Part shown: in pieces, positions 1 to 7,843 of the stretch
Numbering within the stretch: the stretch's first letter is position 1
Layout of the letters: each line of letters begins with the position of its first letter
Made by a program: the position numbers and the translations under genes
Notes under the pieces: generated by a model
What the model was told of the DNA's origin: nothing
Seen by the model: only the letters and a program-made list of their open reading frames with translations
Databases searched by the model: none
Assembly: GCA_045627045.1 (NCBI GenBank)
Contig: JAZQMY010000067.1
Span: forward strand, 1-43,184
DNA length: 43,184 nt
Source: SIG351 sp045627045
GTDB taxonomy: Bacteria > Bacillota > Clostridia > HGM11327
Direction of reading: 5' to 3'

Positions 1-107
1 CCAAGGTAGTTATCTTCAAGTATAAGAGCAAGAAGGACGAAAGAAAGAAACAGGGTCACAGACAGCCTTTCACTAAGGTTCAGATCTCTCAGATCGTACT
101 CGGCTGA
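1..107 (+). CDS. rplU: 50S ribosomal protein L21, C-terminal part
   Basis: Only the last 34 codons are inside the window; the gene enters from the left edge and ends at a TGA at 105-107. The frame reads KVVIFKYKSKKDERKKQGHR and then QPFTKVQISQIVLG, which is the basic, strongly conserved C-terminal strand of L21, a 23S rRNA-binding protein of the large subunit. The stop lies two bases before the prp start, and rpmA follows. This is the standard rplU-prp-rpmA order of Firmicutes, so co-transcription is expected. The promoter lies outside the window. Confidence 0.93.
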   Translation, partial: KVVIFKYKSKKDERKKQGHRQPFTKVQISQIVLG

Positions 108-109
108 TT

Positions 110-436
110 ATGATAAAAGCACTGCTGAAGCTTGATGCTGACGGCAATATTTCCGGATTTTCCGTAAAAGGTCATTCGGGGAGCGCCGAAGCGGGCAGGG
201 ACATTATCTGTGCGGCGGTGTCGGGAATAGTTCAGACGGCACTTATCGGGCTTGACGAGGTGGCAGGCATCAGAGATACCTACACTGTGTCGGACGGTAA
301 CGTTGAATGCAGACTTCCCGGAGCTGACGGGCAGGAATGGACTGAGAAAGCATATACGATAATAAACGTAATGTGGCTCGGGCTTTCAAGCATAGCAGAG
401 CAATATCCGGAATTTGTACGTATTAAAGTAAATTAA
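110..436 (+). CDS. prp: ribosomal-processing cysteine protease Prp
   Basis: The 108-aa product matches the Prp (YsxB) family in size and motifs. The conserved GHSGSAEAGRDIICAAVS stretch at residues 21-38 contains the catalytic His22 and Cys34. Family knowledge: Prp removes the short N-terminal extension of ribosomal protein L27 in Firmicutes and relatives, a step needed for a working ribosome. The next gene encodes an L27 that does carry that extension, which strongly supports the call. It begins two bases after the rplU stop and is probably translated by coupling, since no strong ribosome binding site is visible ahead of it. Confidence 0.93.
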   Translation: MIKALLKLDADGNISGFSVKGHSGSAEAGRDIICAAVSGIVQTALIGLDEVAGIRDTYTVSDGNVECRLPGADGQEWTEKAYTIINVMWLGLSSIAEQYPEFVRIKVN

Positions 437-452
437 GAAGGAGAACAAAATC

Positions 453-746
453 ATGTTGAAAATAAACATTCAGTTATTTGCTCATAAAAAAGGTATGGGC
501 AGCACAAAGAACGGCAGAGACAGCGAATCAAAGCGTCTTGGCGTTAAGAGAGCAGACGGTCAGTACGTTCTCGCTGGTAACATCCTCGTTCGTCAGCGTG
601 GCACGAAGATCCATCCCGGAACGAACGTTATGATCGGCGGAGACGATACATTGTTTGCAGTTGCTAACGGTACTGTTCGTTTCGAAAGAAAGGGCAAGGA
701 CAAGAAGCAGGTCAGCGTATATCCTGACGAGATCATGGAAGGCTGA
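453..746 (+). CDS. rpmA: 50S ribosomal protein L27 with Prp-cleavable N-terminus
   Basis: The 97-aa product is L27, located near the peptidyl-transferase centre. It starts MLKINIQLFAHKKGMGS. The first nine residues (MLKINIQLF) are the extension removed by Prp, and cleavage would expose AHKKGMGS, the usual mature L27 N-terminus. The body shows the expected NGRDSESKRLGVKR motif. AAGGAG at 438-443 lies about nine bases before the ATG, a good ribosome binding site. A hairpin with a T-run lies about 30 bases after the stop and may end the rplU operon. Confidence 0.96.
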   Translation: MLKINIQLFAHKKGMGSTKNGRDSESKRLGVKRADGQYVLAGNILVRQRGTKIHPGTNVMIGGDDTLFAVANGTVRFERKGKDKKQVSVYPDEIMEG

Positions 747-777
747 TCTTAAAGATCACATTGCAATGAACAAGATG

Positions 778-822
778 AGCTGTGGCAGAATGTATTCGGT
801 ATAATTTTGCTGCAGCTTTTTT
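778..822 (+). terminator. probable terminator between rpmA and obgE
   Basis: AGCTG (778-782) pairs with CAGCT (813-817), and GCAGAAT (785-791) pairs with ATTTTGC (804-810), including one G-U pair. The two helices are separated by a small TG/TG internal loop. Six T residues follow at 817-822. The shape fits a rho-independent terminator, possibly partial, that separates the ribosomal protein genes from obgE. Confidence 0.55.
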
Positions 823-877
823 GTGTAATAAAACATAAGAAGACATTGAATAAACATAAAAGGCAGGTGCATCAAGG

Positions 878-2146
878 ATGTTTTTGGATGTTGCAAAAAT
901 AAAAGTCAAGGCAGGCAAGGGCGGCGACGGAGCTGTATCATTTCACAGAGAAAAGTTCGTTGATAAGGGCGGTCCTGATGGCGGCGACGGCGGCAAGGGC
1001 GGCGATATCATATTCGTTGTCGACGATAACCTCAATACCCTGATCGATTTCAAATACAAGACAAAATACGTTGCCGAATCGGGACAGAACGGTGCTGCCT
1101 GCAAAATGTACGGCAGAGGCGGTAACGACGTAATAATAAAGGTGCCTGCGGGAACTCTCGTAAAGGATACTCACACAGGCAGAATTGTTGCGGATATGTC
1201 TCACAGCGGACAGAAAACGATAATTGCTCACGGCGGCAAGGGTGGCAAGGGCAATTTCAAATATAAAAATCCTATCAGACAGCTTCCGAGATTTTCACAG
1301 CTTGGACTTCCGGGAGATGAATTTGAGCTTACGCTTGAGCTGAAGGTGCTTGCGGATGTAGGCATAATCGGCTTCCCGAACGTAGGAAAGTCAACGCTTC
1401 TCTCGTTCCTCACCTATGCAAAGCCGAAGATAGCAAACTATCACTTCACAACTCTCAGCCCAAACCTCGGCGTAGTAAGAATGGAGGACTATTCTTCATT
1501 CGTTCTTGCGGATATCCCGGGACTTATTGAGGGTGCAAGTGAGGGCGCGGGCCTCGGACACGAGTTTCTTCGCCATGTGCAGAGAGCAAGAATGTTCGTG
1601 CATGTGGTAGACGTTGCCGGCAGCGAAGGCAGAGATCCCGTTGAGGATTTTGATACGATCAATGATGAGATAAGAAAGTATGATGAAAGACTTCTTGAGC
1701 GTCCGCAGATAGTTCTCGCAAATAAGTCTGATATGCTGGAGAATGAGGATAATTTCGTAAGACTCAAGGCGCATTGTGAAGAGCTCGGATATAAGGTGAT
1801 CCTTTCTTCCGCTTATGACGAGTCGGGCCATCAGGAACTTATCGACAGCATTTCAGCTATACTTCAGACACTTCCGCCTATTGAAACGTACGAATCAGAG
1901 CCGGAAGAAGCAGCAGAGGCAGTTGAGCCCTTTGAAATCAGACGTGATCCTGACGGCGTATTCGTTGTGGAAGGACCGCTTGTTGATAAGATTACAAGAG
2001 GGATCAACATTGATGATTATCAGTCGCTCAGACACTTCCAGGAGCTTCTTGACAGAACGGGTATTATCAAAGCCCTCAGAAAAGCAGGAGCAAAGGACGG
2101 AGACGAGGTCTGCATAAAGGATATAGACTTTGACTTCATTGACTAA
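878..2146 (+). CDS. obgE: GTPase Obg (ObgE/CgtA)
   Basis: The 422-aa product has the three-domain Obg plan. The glycine-rich Obg fold covers residues 1 to about 158 (GKGGDGAVSFHREK, GGKGGKGN). The G domain has a P-loop GFPNVGKST at about 165-173, switch II DIPG at about 212 and NKSD at about 282. A C-terminal OCT domain starts at about 345 and ends in an acidic tail. Obg is an essential GTPase that binds the 50S subunit and acts in late ribosome assembly and stress control. The gene sits between rpmA and yhbY, as is usual, so all its neighbours serve the ribosome. Confidence 0.97.
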   Translation: MFLDVAKIKVKAGKGGDGAVSFHREKFVDKGGPDGGDGGKGGDIIFVVDDNLNTLIDFKYKTKYVAESGQNGAACKMYGRGGNDVIIKVPAGTLVKDTHTGRIVADMSHSGQKTIIAHGGKGGKGNFKYKNPIRQLPRFSQLGLPGDEFELTLELKVLADVGIIGFPNVGKSTLLSFLTYAKPKIANYHFTTLSPNLGVVRMEDYSSFVLADIPGLIEGASEGAGLGHEFLRHVQRARMFVHVVDVAGSEGRDPVEDFDTINDEIRKYDERLLERPQIVLANKSDMLENEDNFVRLKAHCEELGYKVILSSAYDESGHQELIDSISAILQTLPPIETYESEPEEAAEAVEPFEIRRDPDGVFVVEGPLVDKITRGINIDDYQSLRHFQELLDRTGIIKALRKAGAKDGDEVCIKDIDFDFID

Positions 2147-2168
2147 TATAAAGGAACAGGAATAAACA

Positions 2169-2462
2169 ATGCTGACAAATAAACAGAGAAATTATCTCCG
2201 CAAGCTCTCAAACTCAATGGCTCCGATATTCAGAATCGGCAAGGACGGGCTTTCGGATAGCATGATAGAGCAGATGAATCTTGCATTTGAAGCAAGGGAG
2301 CTTTTTAAGGTTTATGTGCTGAATAACAGCGATGAGGACGTAAGAGCTGTCTGCGAAGAAATAACAAACAGAACCAATTCTGATTCCGTGCTGATAGCAG
2401 GAAATAAGTTCGTGCTTTACAGAAAGTCGGAGAAAAAGCCGAAAATAGTACTTCCGGATTGA
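2169..2462 (+). CDS. yhbY: YhbY-family RNA-binding protein (CRM domain)
   Basis: The 97-aa protein is a single CRM domain. It begins MLTNKQRNYLRKLSNSM, and APIFRIGKDGLS contains the GKDG-type loop typical of CRM proteins (GxxG). CRM proteins bind RNA; bacterial YhbY associates with pre-50S particles. It lies 22 bases after obgE with AAGGAACAGGAA upstream, so it is probably in the obgE transcript. A strong terminator follows directly. Confidence 0.92.
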   Translation: MLTNKQRNYLRKLSNSMAPIFRIGKDGLSDSMIEQMNLAFEARELFKVYVLNNSDEDVRAVCEEITNRTNSDSVLIAGNKFVLYRKSEKKPKIVLPD

Positions 2463-2479
2463 CAGAATGAAAGAATGAA

Positions 2480-2508
2480 AGAAGACCTTTTGCGGTCTTT
2501 TTTTTATT
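2480..2508 (+). terminator. rho-independent terminator after yhbY
   Basis: AAGACC (2482-2487) and GGTCTT (2494-2499) form a six-base-pair stem with a six-base loop, followed by a run of T residues. It ends the obgE-yhbY transcript just before the promoter of the next gene. Confidence 0.85.
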
Positions 2509-2514
2509 TTTGTA

Positions 2515-2542
2515 TTGACTTTATAGAACAATATGGTATAAT
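2515..2542 (+). promoter_or_regulatory. sigma-A type promoter of the LRR lipoprotein gene
   Basis: TTGACT at 2515-2520 and a perfect TATAAT at 2537-2542 are separated by 16 bases. The ATG at 2574 follows 31 bases later and is preceded by AAGGAG, so this is a dedicated promoter with a short leader. Confidence 0.8.
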
Positions 2543-2573
2543 TTAAGAAAATGCATTACGGAAGGAGATCATT

Positions 2574-5500
2574 ATGAAAAAAATATTTGCGGCTCTTCTG
2601 CTGATTCTGGCTGTTGCTCTATTGACGGCCTGCGGTGATCCTTGCAAGGACGGTCATACGGTGATAACCGATCCAGCAAAGGAAGCCACCTGCACCGAAG
2701 CGGGACTTACGGAAGGAAAGCATTGCTCTGTATGCGGGGAAGTCATAGTTAAGCAGGAAGAAATACCTGCAAAGGGACACACGGAAGTAATAGATGCCGG
2801 AAAAGATGCCACTTGCATTGAAACGGGACTTACGGAAGGAAAACACTGTTCAGTCTGCAACGCTGTAATTACAAAACAGCAAGAAATAAGTGCACTCGGA
2901 CATTCTTTTTCTGACAAATGGATAATTGATGTTGAAACAACGAAAAAATATGCAGGAAGCAAGTCACATCACTGCATAAGATGCGGGGAAAAAACGGATA
3001 TTACGGAAATACCGTTGATAGGATCAATCGGTCTTGCATATTCTGTGAATTCTGACGGAAAAACGTGTAATATTACGGGACTCGGTTCTTGCGTGGATAC
3101 AGAAATACTGATAGGAAAAGAAATAGACGGATACACAGTGACTGGCATAGAAGACAATGCTTTCAATAATTGCTGGGATGTGATAAGCGTAATGATTCCG
3201 AACAGTGTAACGAGCATAGGCGAATATGCGTTCTGGGGATGTTCAAATCTCACGAATATTACGATACCTGACAGCGTAACGAACATAGGCGATAATGCGT
3301 TTGATTATTGCCAAAGTCTTATGGAAATAACGATCCCGGATAGCGTAACGAGAATAGGTGACATGGTATTCAAGGATTGTTCGAGCCTTATGAGTATAAC
3401 GATACCGGACAGCGTGACAAGCATAGGAGAAAAAGCATTTATTCATTGCACAAGCTTTAATAGCATAACGATACCTGACAGTGTAACGAGCATAGGCAAT
3501 TTTGCGTTCCAGGATTGTTCATATCTTGCTAGCATTGTGATACCTGACAGTGTAACGAGCATGGGAAAAGGTGTGCTATGGAATTGCAGCAGCCTTACAG
3601 ATATTAAGATGTCCGATAACGTAACAAGAAACGGCGGATTCTCAGGCTGTATGAACCTCCGAAACATAGAGATCGGAAACAGCGTAACAAGCATAGAAGA
3701 TTATGCGTTTTATGGATGTACAAGCCTTACGGCATTAACGATACCTGATAGTGTAAAGAGAATAGAAGATTATGCGTTTTATGGATGCACAGGTCTTTCA
3801 AGCATAACGATTCCCGACAGTGTAACATACATAGGCAACAATGTGTTTGAAGGATGCACAAGCCTGACTGATATAACGATAGGCAACGGTGTAACGGCCA
3901 TAGAAAATGAAGTGTTCAAAGATTGCTCGAGTCTTATAAGGATAACGATACCTGATAGCGTGACAAGCATAGGAGAAAAAGCATTCACTTGTTGCACAAA
4001 CCTTTCAAGCATAACGATACCCGACAGTGTAACGAGCATAGGCGATTATGCGTTCCGGGACTGTTCATATCTTACGAAAATTACGATACCTGACAGCGTA
4101 ACGAGCATGGGCAATGGGGTGCTATGGAATTGTAACAGCCTCACGGATATTAAGATGTCCGATAACGTAACAAGAAACGGCGGATTCTCAGGCTGTATGA
4201 ACCTCCGAAACATAGAGATCGGAAACAGCGTAACAAGCATAGAAGAAAATGCGTTTCAAGGATGTATAAGCCTTACGACATTAACGATACCTGATAGTGT
4301 AACGAGAATAGAAGATTATGCGTTTTATGGATGCACAGGTCTTTCAAGTATTACTATCCCCGACAGTGTAATATACATAGGCAATAATGCATTTGAAGGA
4401 TGCAGAAGTCTGACTGATATAACGATAGGCAACGGCGTAATTAGAATAGGAAATGAAGCGTTCAAAGATTGTACAGCTCTTTCCAACATAACTATTCCGG
4501 ATAACGTAATGGAAATAGGAAATAATACTTTTGAAGAGTGCACAAGTCTGACTGACATAACGATAGGCAACGGTGTAAAAAGGATAGGCGATTTTGCGTT
4601 CTGGATGTGTCAAAATCTTTTTAGTGTTAAGTTGCCGGATGGATTGAACAGCATAGGCGAAGGAGCGTTCCGGTCCAGCGGTCTTAAGAGTATAGATCTC
4701 CCCAAAGGCTTAACGAGCACTGGTGATAATGTGTTTGTTTTATGCTCGAACCTTACGAGTGTAACTATCCCAGATAGCATAATGAGCATAGGAATCCAAG
4801 CATTCGGTTGTTGCTACAAACTTACAGGCATAACGATCCCTGACAGCGTAACAAGCATAGGCCAAGGTGCTTTCGATGGATGTGAAGCTTTAACAAGCAT
4901 AAAGATACCTGACAGTGTTACAAGCATAGGTGATGATGCATTCAGGGAATGTACGGGCCTTGTGAGTATAACGATCCCTGATAGCGTAACGTATATCTGT
5001 AAGGGGATGTTCTGGAATTGCACAAGTCTCACGAGCATAACGATCCCTGACAATGTAACGTTCATAGGTGAAAATGCGTTCAATAATTGCACAAAACTAA
5101 CAAGCATAGTAATCCCCGAAAGAGTAAGAATCATAGGCCGATATGCGTTCAGTAATTGCAATAATCTGACGAGCATAACAATACCGGACAGCGTAACAAG
5201 TATATGCGAAGGTGCTTTCGAAAACTGTTCTGCTTTAACAGGCATAACGATCCCTGACAGCGTTACACATATAGAAGATTTCTCATTCAGTAATTGCAGA
5301 AGACTGACAAGTATGATTATCCCGGACGGAGTAACAGATATAGGCTGGTTTGAGTTTGCAGGCTGCACAAACCTCACCGACATAACTCTCCCAGACAGTA
5401 TATCAAGCATAGGAGAGTATGCGTTCTATGACTGTACAAGCCTTACAAGTATAATTTTACCGAACAGTGTAACAAGTATAAACAGTAATGCGTTTGGTGA

Positions 5501-5636
5501 TTGCACAAACCTGACAAGCATAACATTCACAGGCACGAAGGCTGAGTGGAATGCTATCACAAAAGATCCCTATTGGAAAACTCAAACTCTCGTAATTACC
5601 GTTCACTGCACTGACGGAGATGTATCAGAATCTTGA
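2574..5636 (+). CDS. BspA-type leucine-rich-repeat surface lipoprotein
   Basis: The product has 1020 aa. A lipoprotein signal peptide ends in LLTAC, so Cys20 should be lipidated and the protein anchored outside the membrane. Residues about 28-109 hold two tandem ~40-residue Cys repeats (TEGKHCSVC twice), and a degenerate third (HHCIRC) follows. From about residue 165 there are roughly 35 LRR_5 units of about 23 residues (ITIPDSVTSIG..AF.GCTSL). The C-terminus has the FTGTKAEWNAI motif common at the end of such proteins. BspA-like repeats mediate adhesion or binding in several gut and oral bacteria; the ligand here is unknown. The repeat array contains a recent 546-bp internal duplication. The gene is monocistronic, with its own promoter and terminator. 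Confidence 0.93.
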   Translation: MKKIFAALLLILAVALLTACGDPCKDGHTVITDPAKEATCTEAGLTEGKHCSVCGEVIVKQEEIPAKGHTEVIDAGKDATCIETGLTEGKHCSVCNAVITKQQEISALGHSFSDKWIIDVETTKKYAGSKSHHCIRCGEKTDITEIPLIGSIGLAYSVNSDGKTCNITGLGSCVDTEILIGKEIDGYTVTGIEDNAFNNCWDVISVMIPNSVTSIGEYAFWGCSNLTNITIPDSVTNIGDNAFDYCQSLMEITIPDSVTRIGDMVFKDCSSLMSITIPDSVTSIGEKAFIHCTSFNSITIPDSVTSIGNFAFQDCSYLASIVIPDSVTSMGKGVLWNCSSLTDIKMSDNVTRNGGFSGCMNLRNIEIGNSVTSIEDYAFYGCTSLTALTIPDSVKRIEDYAFYGCTGLSSITIPDSVTYIGNNVFEGCTSLTDITIGNGVTAIENEVFKDCSSLIRITIPDSVTSIGEKAFTCCTNLSSITIPDSVTSIGDYAFRDCSYLTKITIPDSVTSMGNGVLWNCNSLTDIKMSDNVTRNGGFSGCMNLRNIEIGNSVTSIEENAFQGCISLTTLTIPDSVTRIEDYAFYGCTGLSSITIPDSVIYIGNNAFEGCRSLTDITIGNGVIRIGNEAFKDCTALSNITIPDNVMEIGNNTFEECTSLTDITIGNGVKRIGDFAFWMCQNLFSVKLPDGLNSIGEGAFRSSGLKSIDLPKGLTSTGDNVFVLCSNLTSVTIPDSIMSIGIQAFGCCYKLTGITIPDSVTSIGQGAFDGCEALTSIKIPDSVTSIGDDAFRECTGLVSITIPDSVTYICKGMFWNCTSLTSITIPDNVTFIGENAFNNCTKLTSIVIPERVRIIGRYAFSNCNNLTSITIPDSVTSICEGAFENCSALTGITIPDSVTHIEDFSFSNCRRLTSMIIPDGVTDIGWFEFAGCTNLTDITLPDSISSIGEYAFYDCTSLTSIILPNSVTSINSNAFGDCTNLTSITFTGTKAEWNAITKDPYWKTQTLVITVHCTDGDVSES
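3600..4246 (+). repeat. 546-bp internal duplication in the LRR array
   Basis: Bases 3600-3700 recur at 4146-4246 with no difference for at least 100 bases (3601-3700 against 4147-4246). Similarity continues on both sides at the same 546-base offset, which is 182 codons or about eight LRR units. The units carry the unusual MSDNVTRNGGFSGCMNL segment that occurs nowhere else in the protein. A fully identical core within otherwise diverged repeats points to recent tandem duplication or gene conversion. Confidence 0.9.
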
Positions 5637-5661
5637 TTGAAATTCATATTCACACAACACG

Positions 5662-5688
5662 AAAGGCACCCTCAAAGGTGCCTTTTTT
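5662..5688 (+). terminator. terminator after the LRR lipoprotein gene
   Basis: AAAGGCACC (5662-5670) pairs with GGTGCCTTT (5677-5685) across a six-base loop, and the T-run continues to 5688. The minus-strand deacetylase gene converges on it, but the other side of the hairpin is not T-rich, so it mainly serves the plus-strand gene. Confidence 0.88.
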
Positions 5689-5702
5689 ATCGTTATTCAT
5701 TG

Positions 5703-6524
5703 TCAGAACGTAATCGTTTTTCCTGCAGGTACCATAACCGTCTTTTTCTTTTCGGCAGAGAACCACACGTCAATGCAGGAGCCGTTGCGGACTGTGTGTC
5801 CGTCGGCAGAGAATTCGAGATGTCTGTATGCTTCGATGTAATCGTAAATCTCAATGTTCGTTGCATACCAGATGTCATCACGCTTGCCTACCATTTCACC
5901 GAACTTCTCAATTCTGTCCCAGTTGTTGTGCCTCGGGAATTCGTGAGAGTGTCCCCAGAGGTAGAAGAGCATAGGCTCTGCGGCAGGTGTATTTTCTGCG
6001 CTTGTGAACTTTTCTGCAAGCTCAAAGAGTCTTTCGTCATCGTGATGGCAGGTAGGGCAGAGCTCAAGCCACTTTTCAGGAAGCTCAAAATAAGGATTTG
6101 CTCCGACTACTCTTGAGTAGCAGATGCCGCACTTTTTCAGAATTTCACGAGCCTGGGCGTTGTGACCGCTGAATGCGTATGCCATACCTCTTACCATAAC
6201 TCCGAACTGCTTTTCAAGCTCTTTTCTGTCGTTATATACTTCGTTGAATGCCTCTGTATATGAGAGCTCGGGGAGATTGTAGTGGTAAACACCGTGGCAG
6301 GCAATTTCGTTGCCTGATTCCAGATATTTCTTTTTTCTTCTTTCAAGGTCTTCAAGAGCGTTGGGATCGTCTGTAAAGAACATACTGCTGTTAAGGTTGA
6401 AAGTACCCTTGAGACCGTACTTGTTCATAATGTCAATGAGTCTCATATCATCGTAAGCACCGTCATCATAGCTGAGAGTGAGGGCCTTGAGAAGACCGTT
6501 TTTGAATCTTAATTTATTATACAT
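5703..6524 (-). CDS. polysaccharide deacetylase family protein (NodB-like)
   Basis: The 273-aa product shows the NodB/carbohydrate esterase 4 fold. SYDDG (residues 18-22) carries the catalytic/metal Asp pair, and ACHGVYH (75-81) carries the metal-binding HxxxH. FSGHN and a late WGHSHEF motif follow. CE4 enzymes remove acetyl groups from N-acetylglucosamine-type sugars. There is no signal peptide or membrane segment, so it probably acts in the cytoplasm on a small glycan, or is a divergent member with another substrate. The start is set at 6524 rather than 6539 because GGAGG lies eight bases before this ATG and overlaps the upstream one. An extended -10 (TGCTATAAT; -10 hexamer on plus bases 6568-6573) lies upstream. 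Confidence 0.85.
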   Translation of the reverse strand: MYNKLRFKNGLLKALTLSYDDGAYDDMRLIDIMNKYGLKGTFNLNSSMFFTDDPNALEDLERRKKKYLESGNEIACHGVYHYNLPELSYTEAFNEVYNDRKELEKQFGVMVRGMAYAFSGHNAQAREILKKCGICYSRVVGANPYFELPEKWLELCPTCHHDDERLFELAEKFTSAENTPAAEPMLFYLWGHSHEFPRHNNWDRIEKFGEMVGKRDDIWYATNIEIYDYIEAYRHLEFSADGHTVRNGSCIDVWFSAEKKKTVMVPAGKTITF

Positions 6525-6567
6525 TATATTTTCCTCCATAGATAGAAATTTGTTAACGGTTTTATAT

Positions 6568-6576
6568 ATTATAGCA
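6568..6576 (-). promoter_or_regulatory. extended -10 promoter of the deacetylase gene
   Basis: On the minus strand this reads TGCTATAAT, an extended -10. A TTGATC at 6593-6598 could be the -35, but the spacing is 19 bases, so the extended -10 probably matters more. Confidence 0.5.
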
Positions 6577-6632
6577 TATTTTGTAGCGAAGTGATCAAAA
6601 ACTTCAAAAAATTATTTTAAGGAGAGATGATT

Positions 6633-6842
6633 ATGTGTCTTTCAAATCTTTTCGGCAGCAACATGGACAGCACAAGCCTTTTGTTCTTCTTCCTTCTTCT
6701 CGTAGTGATTTTTATGAACTGCAATATGTTCGATGAGGATAATGACAGCCTCCTGTTCTTCTTCCTCCTCCTAGTGGTGCTTTTCGGTGGCTTCGGCTGC
6801 AACGGATGCGGCAATAACAATGACTGCGGATGCGGTTGCTGA
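6633..6842 (+). CDS. small hydrophobic protein with Cys/Gly tail
   Basis: Not recognised as a known family. The 69-aa product starts MCLSNLFGSN and has two near-identical hydrophobic segments, SLLFFFLLLVV, at about residues 15-25 and 40-50. They are joined by an acidic linker (CNMFDEDND), and the tail is rich in Cys and Gly (CNGCGNNNDCGCGC). The segments are also duplicated at DNA level. The start at 6633 is chosen because AAGGAG (6619-6624) lies eight bases ahead; the in-frame ATG at 6627 is too close. It has its own strong terminator. A membrane or membrane-active peptide that binds metal or is oxidised through its Cys tail is possible, but this is only inference. Confidence 0.7.
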   Translation: MCLSNLFGSNMDSTSLLFFFLLLVVIFMNCNMFDEDNDSLLFFFLLLVVLFGGFGCNGCGNNNDCGCGC

Positions 6843-6867
6843 TTGAAATAACAGCTGACAATAAGGG

Positions 6868-6898
6868 GAGGGATAACGGTTTTATCCCTCTCTTTTTT
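6868..6898 (+). terminator. terminator after the small hydrophobic protein gene
   Basis: GAGGGATAA (6868-6876) pairs with TTATCCCTC (6882-6890) around a five-base loop, followed by TCTTTTTT. The minus-strand AraC gene ends inside the hairpin (6882), so the two transcripts converge here. Confidence 0.88.
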
Positions 6899-7727
6899 GC
6901 TTTTGCAGACGAGTTTTGCCCGTCGGGGATTGCCCTGTCATGTTCTTGAAGAATGCGCTGAAGTAATTCTGATCCGCAAAGCCAAGAAGTGCCGCAGTTT
7001 CCTTCACACTCAGACCGTCGGCAAGATACTGAGCCGCAAGACGTATTTTCATCTCGTTGAAATAGCGCTTTACGCCCATTCCCGAATAGCGGGAGAATAC
7101 CTTCTTCAGCGAGGAGGGACTCATATTGCAAAGCTGGGCTATTTCGTCTATCGTCATCTCTTTGTCGGTATTTTCGGAGAGAACCCTGATTATTTCGGCG
7201 TATTTGCTGCTGAAAATTTCCCTTTCCGGATTGCTTTCAACGTCGGAGGCGGCAGCATACAGAAAAAGCTCTTCAAGTCGGGATGCGGCAAGCTGCGCAT
7301 CGGCTGATTTTTCGGGCACAGGTATCAGCACGGAGCGCTTGTTGATAAGAAATGATTGCCTGATAAGCTCCATCGCTTCCGAAACAAGCTTTTTCTCCGA
7401 TTCATTCAGCGAGAAAACGTATTTCTCGGGAAGACCGTTCCATTCTGCGCCGAATGATATGACGGTTACCTCCGGAAGCTCATCTCCTACAGACCATATG
7501 CGGTGGAATTCCATAGGCGGATGCAGAATCAGCTGACCGGACGTCAGCCTGAAGATATTGTCTCCGGCAACGATTCCCACGCTTCCGCTTTTGACGTAAA
7601 CCATCTCCCAGAAATCATGGGCTTCGCCCGCAAAGAAGTAGCCGCTGTCAAAGCGTGCTTCAAACGCAGTGAAAAACGAATGGATAGAGATTTTTTTATT
7701 GATTTTGCATTCAGTGTATAAATTCAT
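6882..7727 (-). CDS. AraC-family transcriptional regulator
   Basis: The 281-aa protein has an N-terminal cupin-like sensor half (residues about 15-150; HDFWEMVYVKSG, LHPPMEFHRI). The C-terminal double helix-turn-helix covers about 183-272 (MTIDEIAQLCNMSPSSLKKVF and LGFADQNYFSAFFKNMTGQSP). AraC proteins with this layout usually sense sugars or glycan fragments. The gene is divergent from the nucleotidyltransferase-nahK operon, with about 116 bases between the starts, and symmetric promoter elements lie in that gap. A role in controlling the sugar operon is therefore likely, though inferred. Confidence 0.9.
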   Translation of the reverse strand: MNLYTECKINKKISIHSFFTAFEARFDSGYFFAGEAHDFWEMVYVKSGSVGIVAGDNIFRLTSGQLILHPPMEFHRIWSVGDELPEVTVISFGAEWNGLPEKYVFSLNESEKKLVSEAMELIRQSFLINKRSVLIPVPEKSADAQLAASRLEELFLYAAASDVESNPEREIFSSKYAEIIRVLSENTDKEMTIDEIAQLCNMSPSSLKKVFSRYSGMGVKRYFNEMKIRLAAQYLADGLSVKETAALLGFADQNYFSAFFKNMTGQSPTGKTRLQKQKREG

Positions 7728-7774
7728 ATCCTTGTACCCGATTTCTAATAAATAGTGTCTTTTTCTATATATAT

Positions 7775-7804
7775 ATTATAATTAAAATACAATATAATTA
7801 TAAT
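7775..7804. promoter_or_regulatory. divergent promoter region with inverted repeat
   Basis: TTATAATT (7776-7783) and AATTATAA (7796-7803) form an inverted repeat. Each arm contains a TATAAT box facing outward: minus strand at 7775-7780 for the AraC gene, plus strand at 7799-7804 for the nucleotidyltransferase gene. The symmetry suggests a shared control point, although the region is very AT-rich and could match by chance. Confidence 0.45.
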
Positions 7805-7843
7805 ACATACATAAGATTATGTCAAGATAAGGAGAATAATTAT

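Noticed and set aside
4814..5410. 198-aa open frame on the minus strand inside the LRR gene (and several shorter ones at 3443-4613)
   Set aside because: The regular LRR repeats keep the opposite strand free of stops. The frames mirror the repeat period and have no ribosome binding sites.
3180..5540. Periodic short repeats that might suggest a CRISPR array
   Set aside because: The period is about 69 bases, the units are degenerate, and they form one continuous LRR reading frame.
5637..6116. 159-aa plus-strand open frame after the LRR gene
   Set aside because: It starts immediately after a stop, overlaps a terminator and runs antisense to the well supported deacetylase gene.
6897..7307. 136-aa plus-strand frames at 6897-7307 and 7126-7536
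   Set aside because: They are antisense to the AraC gene, whose motifs are clear, and lack ribosome binding sites.
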